From NCBI RefSeq assembly GCF_002951615.1, contig NZ_CP019062.1:2604001-2668000 (forward strand): DNA of 64,000 nt, read 5' to 3'. The position numbers were made by a program, and so were the translations under genes. Of this stretch, positions 19,773-27,198 are shown in pieces. The notes beneath the pieces were generated by a model. It was not told where the DNA came from, did no database searches, and saw nothing but the letters and a program-made list of their open reading frames with translations. The stretch is from Rahnella sikkimica. Its GTDB lineage: Bacteria; Pseudomonadota; Gammaproteobacteria; Enterobacterales; Enterobacteriaceae. Each line of letters opens with the position of its first letter. Positions within the stretch are counted from its first letter, which is position 1.

Positions 19773-20297
19773 TTAGCGCGCCATCGGCAACGCCAGTGCA
19801 TCCATCACAGAATCCACGACTTGCGCAGGATCCTGCGTACCATCCACCACATGGTGAGCGGCTTCCTGATACAGCGCTTCGCGTTCGTTCAGCACCTGCA
19901 TCATTTCTTCGGTAATTGGCCTGCCGGTCAGCGTCGGGCGCTGATCTTCCTGCGGCGCATCTTCCAGACGATTTGCCAGTGTAGATGCCGGTGAACGCAG
20001 ATAAATAACGGTTCCCGCTTCACGCATGAAATCACGATTTTCCTGCGCCAGCACCGCACCGCCGCCGGTCGCGACCACGGTCAGCGGTGAGCAAACGGCT
20101 TTCAGGGCTTCGGTTTCACGGCGACGGAATCCCTCCCAACCTTCACGGTCGACAATATCCGCCACACTGAGGCCTGAAGTGCGCAACAGGTGCTGATCGG
20201 TATCGACAAATTTGTAGCCCAGCGTCTTTGCAAGTGCACTGCCTACTGTCGTTTTACCCGCGCCACGCGCGCCTACCATGAAAATGGGTTGTGTCAT
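19773..20297 (-). CDS. aroL: Shikimate kinase II
   Basis: Phosphorylates shikimate to shikimate-3-phosphate in the common aromatic amino acid pathway. The protein has 174 residues, as in E. coli AroL. Walker A is [11 protein letters not shown] at the N-terminus, followed by FVDTDQHL (Mg/shikimate binding) and the GWEGFRRRE segment with the shikimate-binding Arg. Next are [10 protein letters not shown] and the lid region [15 protein letters not shown] precedes the ATG. A TrpR-type operator is centred about 115 bases upstream, which supports AroL (regulated) over AroK (constitutive). Confidence 0.95.
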   Translation of the reverse strand: MTQPIFMVGARGAGKTTVGSALAKTLGYKFVDTDQHLLRTSGLSVADIVDREGWEGFRRRETEALKAVCSPLTVVATGGGAVLAQENRDFMREAGTVIYLRSPASTLANRLEDAPQEDQRPTLTGRPITEEMMQVLNEREALYQEAAHHVVDGTQDPAQVVDSVMDALALPMAR

Positions 20298-20400
20298 TAC
20301 CGCTATCCTTTATTCCCCGAAAGTCCCGTATCTCACCTGATGAAATCATCATCAATATGAAGTCTTTGTCGCAATAAGTGGCCTGATGTACTGGCCCTGC

Positions 20401-20424
20401 GTTGTACTCGCTAGATAGTACAAC
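20401..20424 (-). promoter_or_regulatory. TrpR operator upstream of aroL
   Basis: GTTGTACT (20401-20408) and AGTACAAC (20417-20424) form a perfect inverted repeat around a centre containing CTAG. This matches the trp operator type GTACT-AGTTAACT-AGTAC. E. coli aroL is repressed by TrpR together with TyrR. No convincing TyrR box (TGTAAA-N6-TTTACA) was found here. Confidence 0.7.
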
Positions 20425-20469
20425 AAAAAAGCCTCACTGGCAGATTTTTGTCACCTGCCGGTGAAGCTT
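20424..20469 (-). terminator. Terminator of the 20573-21151 methyltransferase gene
   Basis: Read on the minus strand, AAGCTTCACCGGCAG and CTGCCAGTGAGGCTT (plus-strand 20469-20455 and 20443-20429) pair with two mismatches, then TTTTTTG follows. It sits directly upstream of the aroL operator and separates the two transcription units. About 100 bases lie between the gene's stop codon and the stem. Confidence 0.75.
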
Positions 20470-20572
20470 CTGTAGCGTTTTATTTACGCCATTCAGGGCA
20501 TCATACTGAAAAATCCATGTAGCGCAATGCCCTGCAAGTAGCTTAGAAATTAAGAGTATCTAAGTCGCTGTA

Positions 20573-21151
20573 TCACCGAGGTTTACAGATATACACGATG
20601 GCCGGAGGGAAATTCCTCACCACGCGGATTTTTTTCCAGGTGAAATAGCGCGACAGTAATTTCTCAGACATCTGGCTGTACTGAAACAGAACCAGCACGC
20701 CGTCTTTACTTTTCAGCTGCTGCTGCGTTTTTTGCAAAATCTTCATGCTGGTCCGCACCGGCATCGACAGCAGCGGCAGGCACGAAAACACCGCATCATA
20801 ATCGGTACGCATGTGCTCGGCAGAGTGCGCCATCACCTGCAAACGGCGGTCTTCCAACTGATTAAGCTTACGGACAAACGCGGGCTGGATTTCAAACGCC
20901 TCAAGCTTCGCATCCGCACGCATCCGGCTGAGGATCCGGCGGGTCAGCACGCCGTCAGCCGCCCCCAACTCTGCGATATCCAGCGTCGTCGCCCAGTCAA
21001 TCTGGCTCAACATCGCATGGCACAGCCACGGCGAAGACGGCATTAGCGTCCCCATTGTCCGTGGTGAGGTAATAAAATTCTGTAAGTAGAAAAATTGGTT
21101 CTGAATCGAAAGACCGGTGTTCTTGATTGTCGTTCTTGCGGCGTTCAGCAT
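20573..21151 (-). CDS. Class I SAM-dependent methyltransferase (phospholipid N-methyltransferase-like)
   Basis: A protein of 192 residues. I chose the ATG at 21151 (MLNAARTTIKN) because AGGAGG lies eight bases upstream; the frame continues 13 codons further. The first segment FLQNFITSPRTMGTLMPSS, then DIAELGAADGVLTRRIL (motif I, SAM binding) and FSCLPLLSMP, resemble bacterial phospholipid N-methyltransferases and rRNA dimethylase-like proteins (PmtA/KsgA fold). Motif I is degenerate (ELGAADG instead of ELGxGxG). Enterobacteria are not known for phosphatidylcholine synthesis by this route, so the substrate stays open. The gene stands alone with its own terminator. Confidence 0.7.
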   Translation of the reverse strand: MLNAARTTIKNTGLSIQNQFFYLQNFITSPRTMGTLMPSSPWLCHAMLSQIDWATTLDIAELGAADGVLTRRILSRMRADAKLEAFEIQPAFVRKLNQLEDRRLQVMAHSAEHMRTDYDAVFSCLPLLSMPVRTSMKILQKTQQQLKSKDGVLVLFQYSQMSEKLLSRYFTWKKIRVVRNFPPAIVYICKPR

Positions 21152-21309
21152 GTTAACTCCTCCTGAGGAAGTAGACCGCCATAACACCAAAAAATTCTTA
21201 AGAAATGATTAATCGGGGGAATAATCATCAGAAAGGTTTATCTCAGAAAAAACACATGGGAGGATTCTCAAAGTGCCCTGTAAATAACAGGAATGGCATA
21301 AATAATAAA

Positions 21310-21337
21310 AAGGCCAATGTCAGATGACATTGGCCTT
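21310..21337 (-). terminator. Terminator of the DUF1471 gene
   Basis: AAGGCCAATGTCA (21310-21322) pairs with TGACATTGGCCTT (21325-21337). On the minus strand a TTTTTATT tract follows. It lies 64 bases after the stop codon. Confidence 0.85.
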
Positions 21338-21400
21338 CTCGTACTTATTGATTTAATAACGTCTTAATAAAAAACTCCGTTATTAATAAAAAATTTAAGA

Positions 21401-21676
21401 TTATTTATACAGCTCGACATTAGCGCGGGTCAGGCTGGAATCACCGGGAGTACCGGCACCGACTACGCGATAATGTGTGGCACCTTTATCGCTGGCGATC
21501 TGGTCCAGTTGATCATGCATACTGCCAGGAACGGTGCTTGACGCACTCACTGAAACCATACCCAGTGACTGATAGTTACCGCTTTGCGCCTGCATTTCAG
21601 AAATCGGCGAAGCGGCTAGTGCTGAGAATGAAGCGACAGTAATTACAGCGGCAGTAAACATAGGTAAGAGTTTCAT
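21401..21676 (-). CDS. DUF1471 (YdgH/BhsA/McbA-type) small exported protein
   Basis: A protein of 91 residues. A signal peptide (MKLLPMFTAAVITVASFSALA) ends at an Ala-rich cleavage site and leaves a mature part of about 70 residues. The mature domain has the DUF1471 pattern: LGMVSVSASSTVPGSMHDQLDQIASDKGATHYRVVGAG (in two blocks), ending in a short strand VELYK. Enterobacterial relatives (BhsA, YhcN, McbA) are periplasmic proteins induced by stress or linked to biofilm. The ATG at 21676 has AAGGTG upstream; a GTG three codons earlier is less likely. The specific role is unknown. Confidence 0.85.
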   Translation of the reverse strand: MKLLPMFTAAVITVASFSALAASPISEMQAQSGNYQSLGMVSVSASSTVPGSMHDQLDQIASDKGATHYRVVGAGTPGDSSLTRANVELYK

Positions 21677-22100
21677 AATACGCACCTTTCTTCGTGAGTT
21701 TCGTTAATTAATGGAGCGGAAGTCATCCGTTGAATTAATTATCGGCGAAGCAATGAAAGGGGACGTAATGCAATGTAAAGAAATTTAACCATTGTGGTAA
21801 AAATAAGGAGGGAATGAAAGTAAACATTTCACAGCGGATAAGGGGCCGGAAAATAAAGATATTTTATGGAGGAAGTATGGAGAGTTTTCAAAGTTATTTA
21901 TAACCCGGACAACATTCGCACAAATCGACGAGAGAGTGCAATCACTGATATGATTATTTTTTATGAATTTTCTGTTGCTGTGATCCCCTGCACTGTCACG
22001 CAAACAGAAGTTAGGTCCCTGCGAGCGCGGAGACTGATTTCAACAACAAAAACCCCGTCATCAACCGGATGGAATGATGACGGGGTATTAGGGAGTGTTT
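21677..22100. other. Intergenic region before the DUF808 gene
   Basis: The 424 bases are the divergent upstream region of the DUF1471 gene (minus) and the DUF808 gene (plus). An 82-codon open frame (21866-22114) crosses the DUF808 start and has no support. The clear structure is the hairpin at 22053-22085. The stretch 21680-21990 is AT-rich and otherwise featureless. Confidence 0.5.
22053..22085 (-). terminator. Minus-strand terminator-like hairpin directly before the DUF808 start
   Basis: CCCCGTCATCA (22053-22063) and TGATGACGGGG (22075-22085) form an 11-bp perfect stem. On the minus strand it is followed by TTTTTGTTGTTG, a proper terminator tail. No minus-strand gene ends here. It may stop antisense transcription from running into the DUF1471 promoter, or act in the 5' leader of the DUF808 gene. 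Confidence 0.6.
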
Positions 22101-23018
22101 ATGGCGGGTGGTAGCCTTCTGGCCTTGATCGACGATATTGCATCAATACTTGATGATGTAGCCGCAATGAGTAAGGTTGCGGCCAAAAAAACAGCCAGCG
22201 TGTTGGGAGACGATCTGGCGCTGAATGCACAGCAGGTTAGCGGCGTGCGGGCAGATCGGGAATTGCCGATTGTCTGGGCCGTGGCAAAAGGCTCGCTGGT
22301 CAACAAAGCCATTCTGGTGCCGCTGGCGCTGCTGATCAGCGCATTTATTCCCTGGGCGATTACGCCGCTTCTGATGATTGGCGGTGCGTACTTATGTTAC
22401 GAAGGCTTCGAAAAAGTCGCGCACAAGCTGATGCCTGGCAATCATCAGGAAGAAAAGAAACCGGCTACGGCTGAAATTAAAAATGAAGCCGATGCCAAAA
22501 AACTGGAGAAAGAAAAAGTGAAAGGTGCCGTACGTACCGATTTCATTCTTTCTGCTGAAATCATCGTGATCTCGCTGGGCATCGTGTCATCTGCACCGTT
22601 TCTCAATCAGGTCACCGTTATGGTGTTGATTGCCGTCGCCATGACCGTCGGCGTTTACGGGCTGGTCGGTGCGATTGTCAAAATTGACGATGCGGGTTTG
22701 TATCTCAGCAAACTGTCAGGCGAAAGCAGCATGATGAACGGCGTGCGCGCGCTTGGCCGCGGCATTGTGAACGCCGCCCCGTGGTTGATGAAAACACTTT
22801 CTGTCGTTGGCACAATTGCGATGTTCCTGGTCGGTGGCAGCATCATCAGCCACGGCTTGCCCTTCATGCACAGCCTGATTGAACCCCTGACGCACGGCCA
22901 CGAAAGCTGGATCAACACGCTAATTACCGGCGCAACAGATTTAGTCGTCGGGCTGATTGTCGGTGCCGCCGTTCTTGCACTGGTGATGCTGGGGCAAAAA
23001 ATGTTCGGGAAGAAATAG
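22101..23018 (+). CDS. DUF808 family inner-membrane protein (YedI-like)
   Basis: A protein of 305 residues from the ATG at 22101 (MAGGSLLALIDDIA) with AGGGAG upstream. The N-terminal 60 residues (IASILDDVAAMSKVAAKKTASVLGDDLALNA, in two blocks) are strongly conserved in the DUF808/YedI family. Several hydrophobic helices follow (about 75-105, 150-190, 225-255, 275-300), with a charged lysine-rich loop around 115-140. The family is of unknown function, and only membrane location can be stated. The leader contains a strong hairpin 15 bases before the start codon. Confidence 0.85.
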   Translation: MAGGSLLALIDDIASILDDVAAMSKVAAKKTASVLGDDLALNAQQVSGVRADRELPIVWAVAKGSLVNKAILVPLALLISAFIPWAITPLLMIGGAYLCYEGFEKVAHKLMPGNHQEEKKPATAEIKNEADAKKLEKEKVKGAVRTDFILSAEIIVISLGIVSSAPFLNQVTVMVLIAVAMTVGVYGLVGAIVKIDDAGLYLSKLSGESSMMNGVRALGRGIVNAAPWLMKTLSVVGTIAMFLVGGSIISHGLPFMHSLIEPLTHGHESWINTLITGATDLVVGLIVGAAVLALVMLGQKMFGKK

Positions 23019-23074
23019 CGAAGCATAACTCTCGCCCTCCCTTTCACGGGAGGGCGAATCCCCTTTCAACAACC

Positions 23075-23842
23075 TTACCCCTTAGTCGCCACCAGCATCA
23101 TAATATCGCTGGTAAATGTGCCGTCGGGCTGGATTTCAAAGTGGCGGACTACTTCGTCTGACATCACTTTTTGCAGTTCGCGGATCGCGAGGGCGAAATG
23201 CTCCGGCGTGCGCATGCGGGCAATCCAGCTGGTGAATTCCAGCGGCAGCCGATCGGTAGTGACTTCCCCGGCAATCAGCCCGGCTCCGGACGCCATCTCC
23301 AGCCATTCACCCGGAGAATAGTTGCGGACATGCGAAGTATCACGCAAAACCTCCACCGTTTGCAGATAGATATCCAGCAGCGGATGCCCCGGCGACACCA
23401 CGTCCATCATGATGAATTTGCCGCCCGGTTTCAGCACGCGCGCCACTTCACGCAGCGCCTGCCCGACATCGTGCCAGTGGTGCGCGGAATAACGGCTGAT
23501 GATGATATCCGCACTGGCGCTGACGAACGGCAGCGATTCTGCCACGCCCTGCCGGACGGTGATGTTTTCCAGTTGCTTCTCTTTTGCCGCGTGGGCCACC
23601 ACGTCCAGCATTTGCGCGGATAAATCATAGGCAATCACACTTTTCACGACGCGTGCAGCCGCAAAACTGGCATGACCCGCGCCGCAGCCCAGATCAATCA
23701 CCTGCGCATCAGGGTACGGCGTCAGCAAAACAGCCAGACGTTGCAAATCCGCGCCCTGCGCGTGAACGGCGCTGGTCAGATAGTTTTGCGCCTGCGAACC
23801 AAACTGCTTATCGACCGCCTGACTGTGCGTGTTTTTTGTCAT
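23075..23842 (-). CDS. Class I SAM-dependent methyltransferase, YafE/UbiE-like
   Basis: A protein of 255 residues. SAM-binding motif I is VIDLGCGAGHAS, the post-I acidic residue is in VIAYDLSAQML, and motif IV region SRYSAHHWHD and post-motif VARVLKPGGKFIMMD follow. The pattern matches E. coli YafE and UbiE-type small-molecule methyltransferases. I chose the ATG at 23842 because AGGAG lies eight bases before it; the upstream ATG at 23848 leaves only two bases. It is divergent from an XRE/MmyB-type regulator with 140 bases between, which suggests that the regulator controls it (inference). The substrate is unknown. Confidence 0.82.
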   Translation of the reverse strand: MTKNTHSQAVDKQFGSQAQNYLTSAVHAQGADLQRLAVLLTPYPDAQVIDLGCGAGHASFAAARVVKSVIAYDLSAQMLDVVAHAAKEKQLENITVRQGVAESLPFVSASADIIISRYSAHHWHDVGQALREVARVLKPGGKFIMMDVVSPGHPLLDIYLQTVEVLRDTSHVRNYSPGEWLEMASGAGLIAGEVTTDRLPLEFTSWIARMRTPEHFALAIRELQKVMSDEVVRHFEIQPDGTFTSDIMMLVATKG

Positions 23843-23982
23843 TTTCATTGCTCCTGTTTGCCTTATTATTTTGGGGGAAACGCCGGTTTCAGATGACCTC
23901 AAAATCACTATAGGCATTGTTCTATACGGGTACAATATGAGCATTTATACTGGTATGAGTTACTTCCAGCCTGAGAGAAAAA

Positions 23983-24774
23983 ATGATTGATAACGCAGAG
24001 TCGCTCAGCGGTCCGAGAGCCTTGGGTGCCTTTTTACGCACACACCGTGAACGCGTCACGCCGGAAATGGTGGGCCTTCCCGGCTCCGCACGGCGCAGAA
24101 CCAGCGGGCTGCGGCGCGAGGAGCTGGCACAAATCAGCGGCATCAGCGCCACGTGGTATACCTGGATTGAACAGGGGCGCGATGTGTCGATTTCTGCCGC
24201 CACGCTCGACAGTCTGGCGAAATCCCTGCAAATGGAACCCGCCGCCCGCGAATACCTGTTCAGTCTGGCGTCGGTGAAAGATCCCCTTGCCGTACTCACG
24301 TCCGGCGCACCGGATGACAGCCTGAAGAATTGCGTCAATCAGCTTAGCGGCCCCGGCTATCTGCTCGACAGTTGCTGGAATATGCTGGCGTGGAATCCGC
24401 CCGCAGGCGCGTTATTCAGCGGCTGGCTGGGCACGGATGAGCAGCCTAATCTGCTGAATTTTATGTTTCTGCACCCGCTCGCCCGAAAACTGGTGCCCGA
24501 CTGGGCAGAACGTGCGAAACGCGTGGTGGCAGAATTTCGTGCGGAGACCAGCCATTACGCCCATTCCGACGCCGTCCGCCAGAAGGTAATCAGCCTGCGC
24601 GGGCAAAGTGCCGAATTTAATCAATGGTGGACGCAACAGGAAGTGCTGGCGCGAGAAGGCGGCGAACGGCGCTTTAATCATCCGCTTAGCGGCGAAACGG
24701 GTTATCGCCAGCAGACGTTTTTTCCGGCGGGCTACGCCGATTGCAAACTGGTGATGCTGGTGCCGGAAAGCTAA
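23983..24774 (+). CDS. XRE-family regulator with MmyB-like ligand-binding domain
   Basis: A protein of 263 residues. The N-terminal Cro/C1-type helix-turn-helix contains the family hallmark RRRTSGLRREELAQISGIS and TWYTWIEQGRD. The C-terminal half is the MmyB-type ligand-binding domain (WNMLAWNPPAGALF, HPLARKLVPDWAERAKRVVAEFR), a PAS-related fold described in actinobacterial regulators. It is divergent from a methyltransferase gene. In the spacer, ATTGT (23916-23920) and ACAAT (23932-23936) form a small inverted repeat that could be its operator. The ligand is unknown. Confidence 0.88.
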   Translation: MIDNAESLSGPRALGAFLRTHRERVTPEMVGLPGSARRRTSGLRREELAQISGISATWYTWIEQGRDVSISAATLDSLAKSLQMEPAAREYLFSLASVKDPLAVLTSGAPDDSLKNCVNQLSGPGYLLDSCWNMLAWNPPAGALFSGWLGTDEQPNLLNFMFLHPLARKLVPDWAERAKRVVAEFRAETSHYAHSDAVRQKVISLRGQSAEFNQWWTQQEVLAREGGERRFNHPLSGETGYRQQTFFPAGYADCKLVMLVPES

Positions 24775-24906
24775 ATTGCGCTGGCTGACAGCCTGCTGTT
24801 TTTTCTCATTTATTCGGCCTTAACACCAATTGACATCCAGCAGCCGGATATGTGAGGCTGATTTGATTGGTTTCATAGATGATTTCCGGACTGCAGGACA
24901 GCTTAT

Positions 24907-25455
24907 ATGATGACACGCCAGATTTATCAGGACGAAAAGATTGAGATCCGCATCGCCACCGAACTGGAAGCCGTCACGCACTTTGCGGCGGTTCAGGCTT
25001 CTGTCGCCGAGATTGGCGAGTGGGAATCCTGGTGTACGGACAACTATTCGCTGGAAGACAGCCGGAAATATCTGACCGACAGCGAGTATAAGCGCCATCG
25101 CGGCACAGAATTCAATTTCTGTCTGTTTGAACGTGCCACCGGCCATCTGATTGGCAGCGTGGGCATCAACCGGATCAATCAGGATTATAAGTTTTCTAAT
25201 CTCGGCTACTGGATCCGTACCGGCTATACCGGTCAGGGTCTGGCGACGCTGGCGGTCAGGGCCACGGCGCGTTTCGCATTTAAAGAACTCGAACTGACGC
25301 GCCTGGAAATCGTCGCGATGGACGGCAACGACCGCAGCCGTCGTGTCGCCGAAAAAGCGGGCGCGACGTCCGAAGGATTGCACCGCAACCGGCTTTATTA
25401 TCATGATCAGCCGCGCGACGCCTGGATGTATTCATTGATCCCCGGCGATCTCTGA
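24907..25455 (+). CDS. GNAT N-acetyltransferase (RimJ/RimL-like)
   Basis: A protein of 182 residues in the acetyltransf_3 branch of GNAT enzymes. The acetyl-CoA binding region is visible as LGYWIRTGYTGQGLATLAVRA, with the Q-G-L-A variant of the pyrophosphate loop. It is followed by LTRLEIVAMDGNDRSRRVAEKAGA, where Asn-x-x-S/R-R-V-A-E-K is typical. RimJ/RimL relatives acetylate N-terminal residues of ribosomal proteins, but distant members act on small molecules. The substrate is open. sseA follows 34 bases later on the same strand and may be co-transcribed. Confidence 0.85.
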   Translation: MMTRQIYQDEKIEIRIATELEAVTHFAAVQASVAEIGEWESWCTDNYSLEDSRKYLTDSEYKRHRGTEFNFCLFERATGHLIGSVGINRINQDYKFSNLGYWIRTGYTGQGLATLAVRATARFAFKELELTRLEIVAMDGNDRSRRVAEKAGATSEGLHRNRLYYHDQPRDAWMYSLIPGDL

Positions 25456-25489
25456 AGCTGGCTCCACAAAAAAGATAAGGCAGCAGAAC

Positions 25490-26335
25490 ATGACTTTCTC
25501 TACCCACACCGTTTCTACCGACTGGCTGGCGAAGAATCTGAATTCACCGGACGTGGTCATTATCGATTGCCGTAAATCCAAACCGGGCATTACTCCGCCG
25601 ATTGATTTTCATGGCAAATATCTCGAAACGCACATTCCCGGTGCCATTTATGTCGAAGTGGACAGCATTTCCGACTGCACCACCGGTCTGCCACATATGA
25701 TGCCGACGGCGGAAGAATTCTCCGCATCGATGAGCCGTCTTGGCGTGGCCGATACGCAAACCCTCGTGCTTTACGATGAAGGGGATTTGTTCTCCGCACC
25801 GCGCGTGTGGTGGATGCTGACCAGCTTTGGCGCGAAATGCGTGCGCGTGCTCGATGGCGGCCTGAATGCCTGGATTGCTGAAGGCAAACCCACCCAAAGC
25901 GGCGAGCAAACCCGCGTACCGTCGACGTTTAACGCCAGACTGGTGCGCCCGGTCGTCGCCAGCGCGCAGCAGGTAAAAGACGCCATCGGGAAAGTACAGA
26001 TTATCGATGCACGCTCGCAGGCACGATTCAAAGCCGAAGCACCGGAACCGCGTCCGGGGCTGCACGGCGGGCATATTCCGCAGAGCCTCAGCGTGCCGTT
26101 TACCGAGCTGACGAAAGAAGGTCATATGAAATCGCCGCAGGAACTGAAGGCGACGTTTGAGAAGTTGGGCGTTGATCTGAATAAGCCGGTGATCACCAGT
26201 TGCGGATCCGGCGTTACTGCCGCGGCGCTGGCTTTCGGCCTCGACGCGCTGGGCGTCAAAGATGTGCTGTTGTACGACGGTTCATGGGCCGAATGGGGCG
26301 ACGTGAACGAAGATTTCCCGATAGAAACGCACTGA
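25490..26335 (+). CDS. sseA: 3-mercaptopyruvate sulfurtransferase
   Basis: Two-domain rhodanese-fold enzyme that transfers sulfur from 3-mercaptopyruvate to thiols or cyanide. The protein has 281 residues, as in E. coli SseA. The inactive N-terminal rhodanese domain (VIIDCRKSKPG) is followed by a catalytic domain with Cys238 in SCGSGVTA, the loop typical of mercaptopyruvate rather than thiosulfate enzymes. DARSQARFKAEAPEPRPGLHGGHIP (two blocks) contains the substrate-binding Arg. AAGATAAGG lies upstream. A strong terminator follows. Confidence 0.95.
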   Translation: MTFSTHTVSTDWLAKNLNSPDVVIIDCRKSKPGITPPIDFHGKYLETHIPGAIYVEVDSISDCTTGLPHMMPTAEEFSASMSRLGVADTQTLVLYDEGDLFSAPRVWWMLTSFGAKCVRVLDGGLNAWIAEGKPTQSGEQTRVPSTFNARLVRPVVASAQQVKDAIGKVQIIDARSQARFKAEAPEPRPGLHGGHIPQSLSVPFTELTKEGHMKSPQELKATFEKLGVDLNKPVITSCGSGVTAAALAFGLDALGVKDVLLYDGSWAEWGDVNEDFPIETH

Positions 26336-26360
26336 TTATCGGCTGAACATACCCCGCATC

Positions 26361-26388
26361 ACCGGACGATGATGTCCGGTTTTTTTTA
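26361..26388 (+). terminator. Terminator of sseA
   Basis: ACCGGAC (26361-26367) pairs with GTCCGGT (26374-26380) around GATGAT, followed by seven more T. It reaches the stop codon of the convergent gene at 26386. Confidence 0.88.
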
Positions 26389-27183
26389 GCTGACGCTTTC
26401 CGGCATCAGCTCACGCACACCAAACTCTTCCGCAATCCTTTTCATCTGCCGGATCACTTCATACGCCGGTCGCGGTACCTCAGTAAACGATTCAATCAGC
26501 AGCGGTTTACTCACCGGTTCGCAGGAAATTTCATGCAATGCCTGGCGCAACATCGCCAGATGTTCGGGTGAAGTCTGCGCCGAGGTGATCAGCGGAAGCC
26601 CCGGTACGGCCGCGGTTTGCCCCACGACGACCAGCCCGCTGATGCGTTCAGGCGCAATACGGCGCAGAAGCTCTAAAGTCACGCAGTCGATCGCCGCAAT
26701 ATCGGCTTTATGTTGCTGCATGTACAGAAGTGATTCGAGATGGCTGCCGGTCGCCAGGGCTTCGGAGAAGAATTTTCCGTTTTCGGCCAGCGGCGCGACC
26801 AGCGCACGCAGGCTGTTGTAACCCGACTGGGAATCGGTGCTGTTGAAAGCCAGTCTGCGGTGGCGAAAGCTGGTCAGATGCAGGCCGCTGTGTTCTTTAC
26901 GCGCCAGCAAAAAGCTGCGGTAGCGGAAACCATCACAACCGGGTGCGCGGTAACTGAATGTGCCCACCAGTTGCACCTGCGGCAGGCTTTCCACCAACGG
27001 GAATCCGCAGGTCTGGCTCAGCAACAGATCTTTATTCTGCCAGTGCGCCAGCAAATCCGTCGGCCAGCTCAGTGAAACCGGCAGCGGTTTCATGCCCAGC
27101 CGTTTAAGTTTGCCCAGCAAAGCGACAGTGAAAATTTCTACATCCAGCGGAGAAATGGCGTACATCGGTAAAGACATCAGCAT
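26386..27183 (-). CDS. PhnD-like substrate-binding protein without a signal peptide
   Basis: A protein of 265 residues related to phosphate/phosphite/phosphonate ABC-transporter binding proteins (PF12974 type). The segment AFNSTDSQSGYNSLRALV matches the ligand-loop pattern of PhnD (Asn-x-x-x-S-x-S-G-x-x), and HKADIAAIDCVTLELLRR corresponds to the D-x-x-A-I-D/N hinge block. The N-terminus MLMSLPMYAISPLDVEIF has no signal peptide or lipobox, and no permease or ATPase gene is near, so transport is doubtful. It starts 15 bases after the desaturase stop, with GGAG in the gap, so the two genes form an operon. A sensing or scavenging role is speculation. Confidence 0.75.
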   Translation of the reverse strand: MLMSLPMYAISPLDVEIFTVALLGKLKRLGMKPLPVSLSWPTDLLAHWQNKDLLLSQTCGFPLVESLPQVQLVGTFSYRAPGCDGFRYRSFLLARKEHSGLHLTSFRHRRLAFNSTDSQSGYNSLRALVAPLAENGKFFSEALATGSHLESLLYMQQHKADIAAIDCVTLELLRRIAPERISGLVVVGQTAAVPGLPLITSAQTSPEHLAMLRQALHEISCEPVSKPLLIESFTEVPRPAYEVIRQMKRIAEEFGVRELMPESVS

Positions 27184-27198
27184 GATCTGGCTACTCCG

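Noticed and set aside
21866..22114. 82-codon plus-strand frame before the DUF808 gene
   Set aside because: Runs across the hairpin and the well-supported DUF808 start; translation has no family features.
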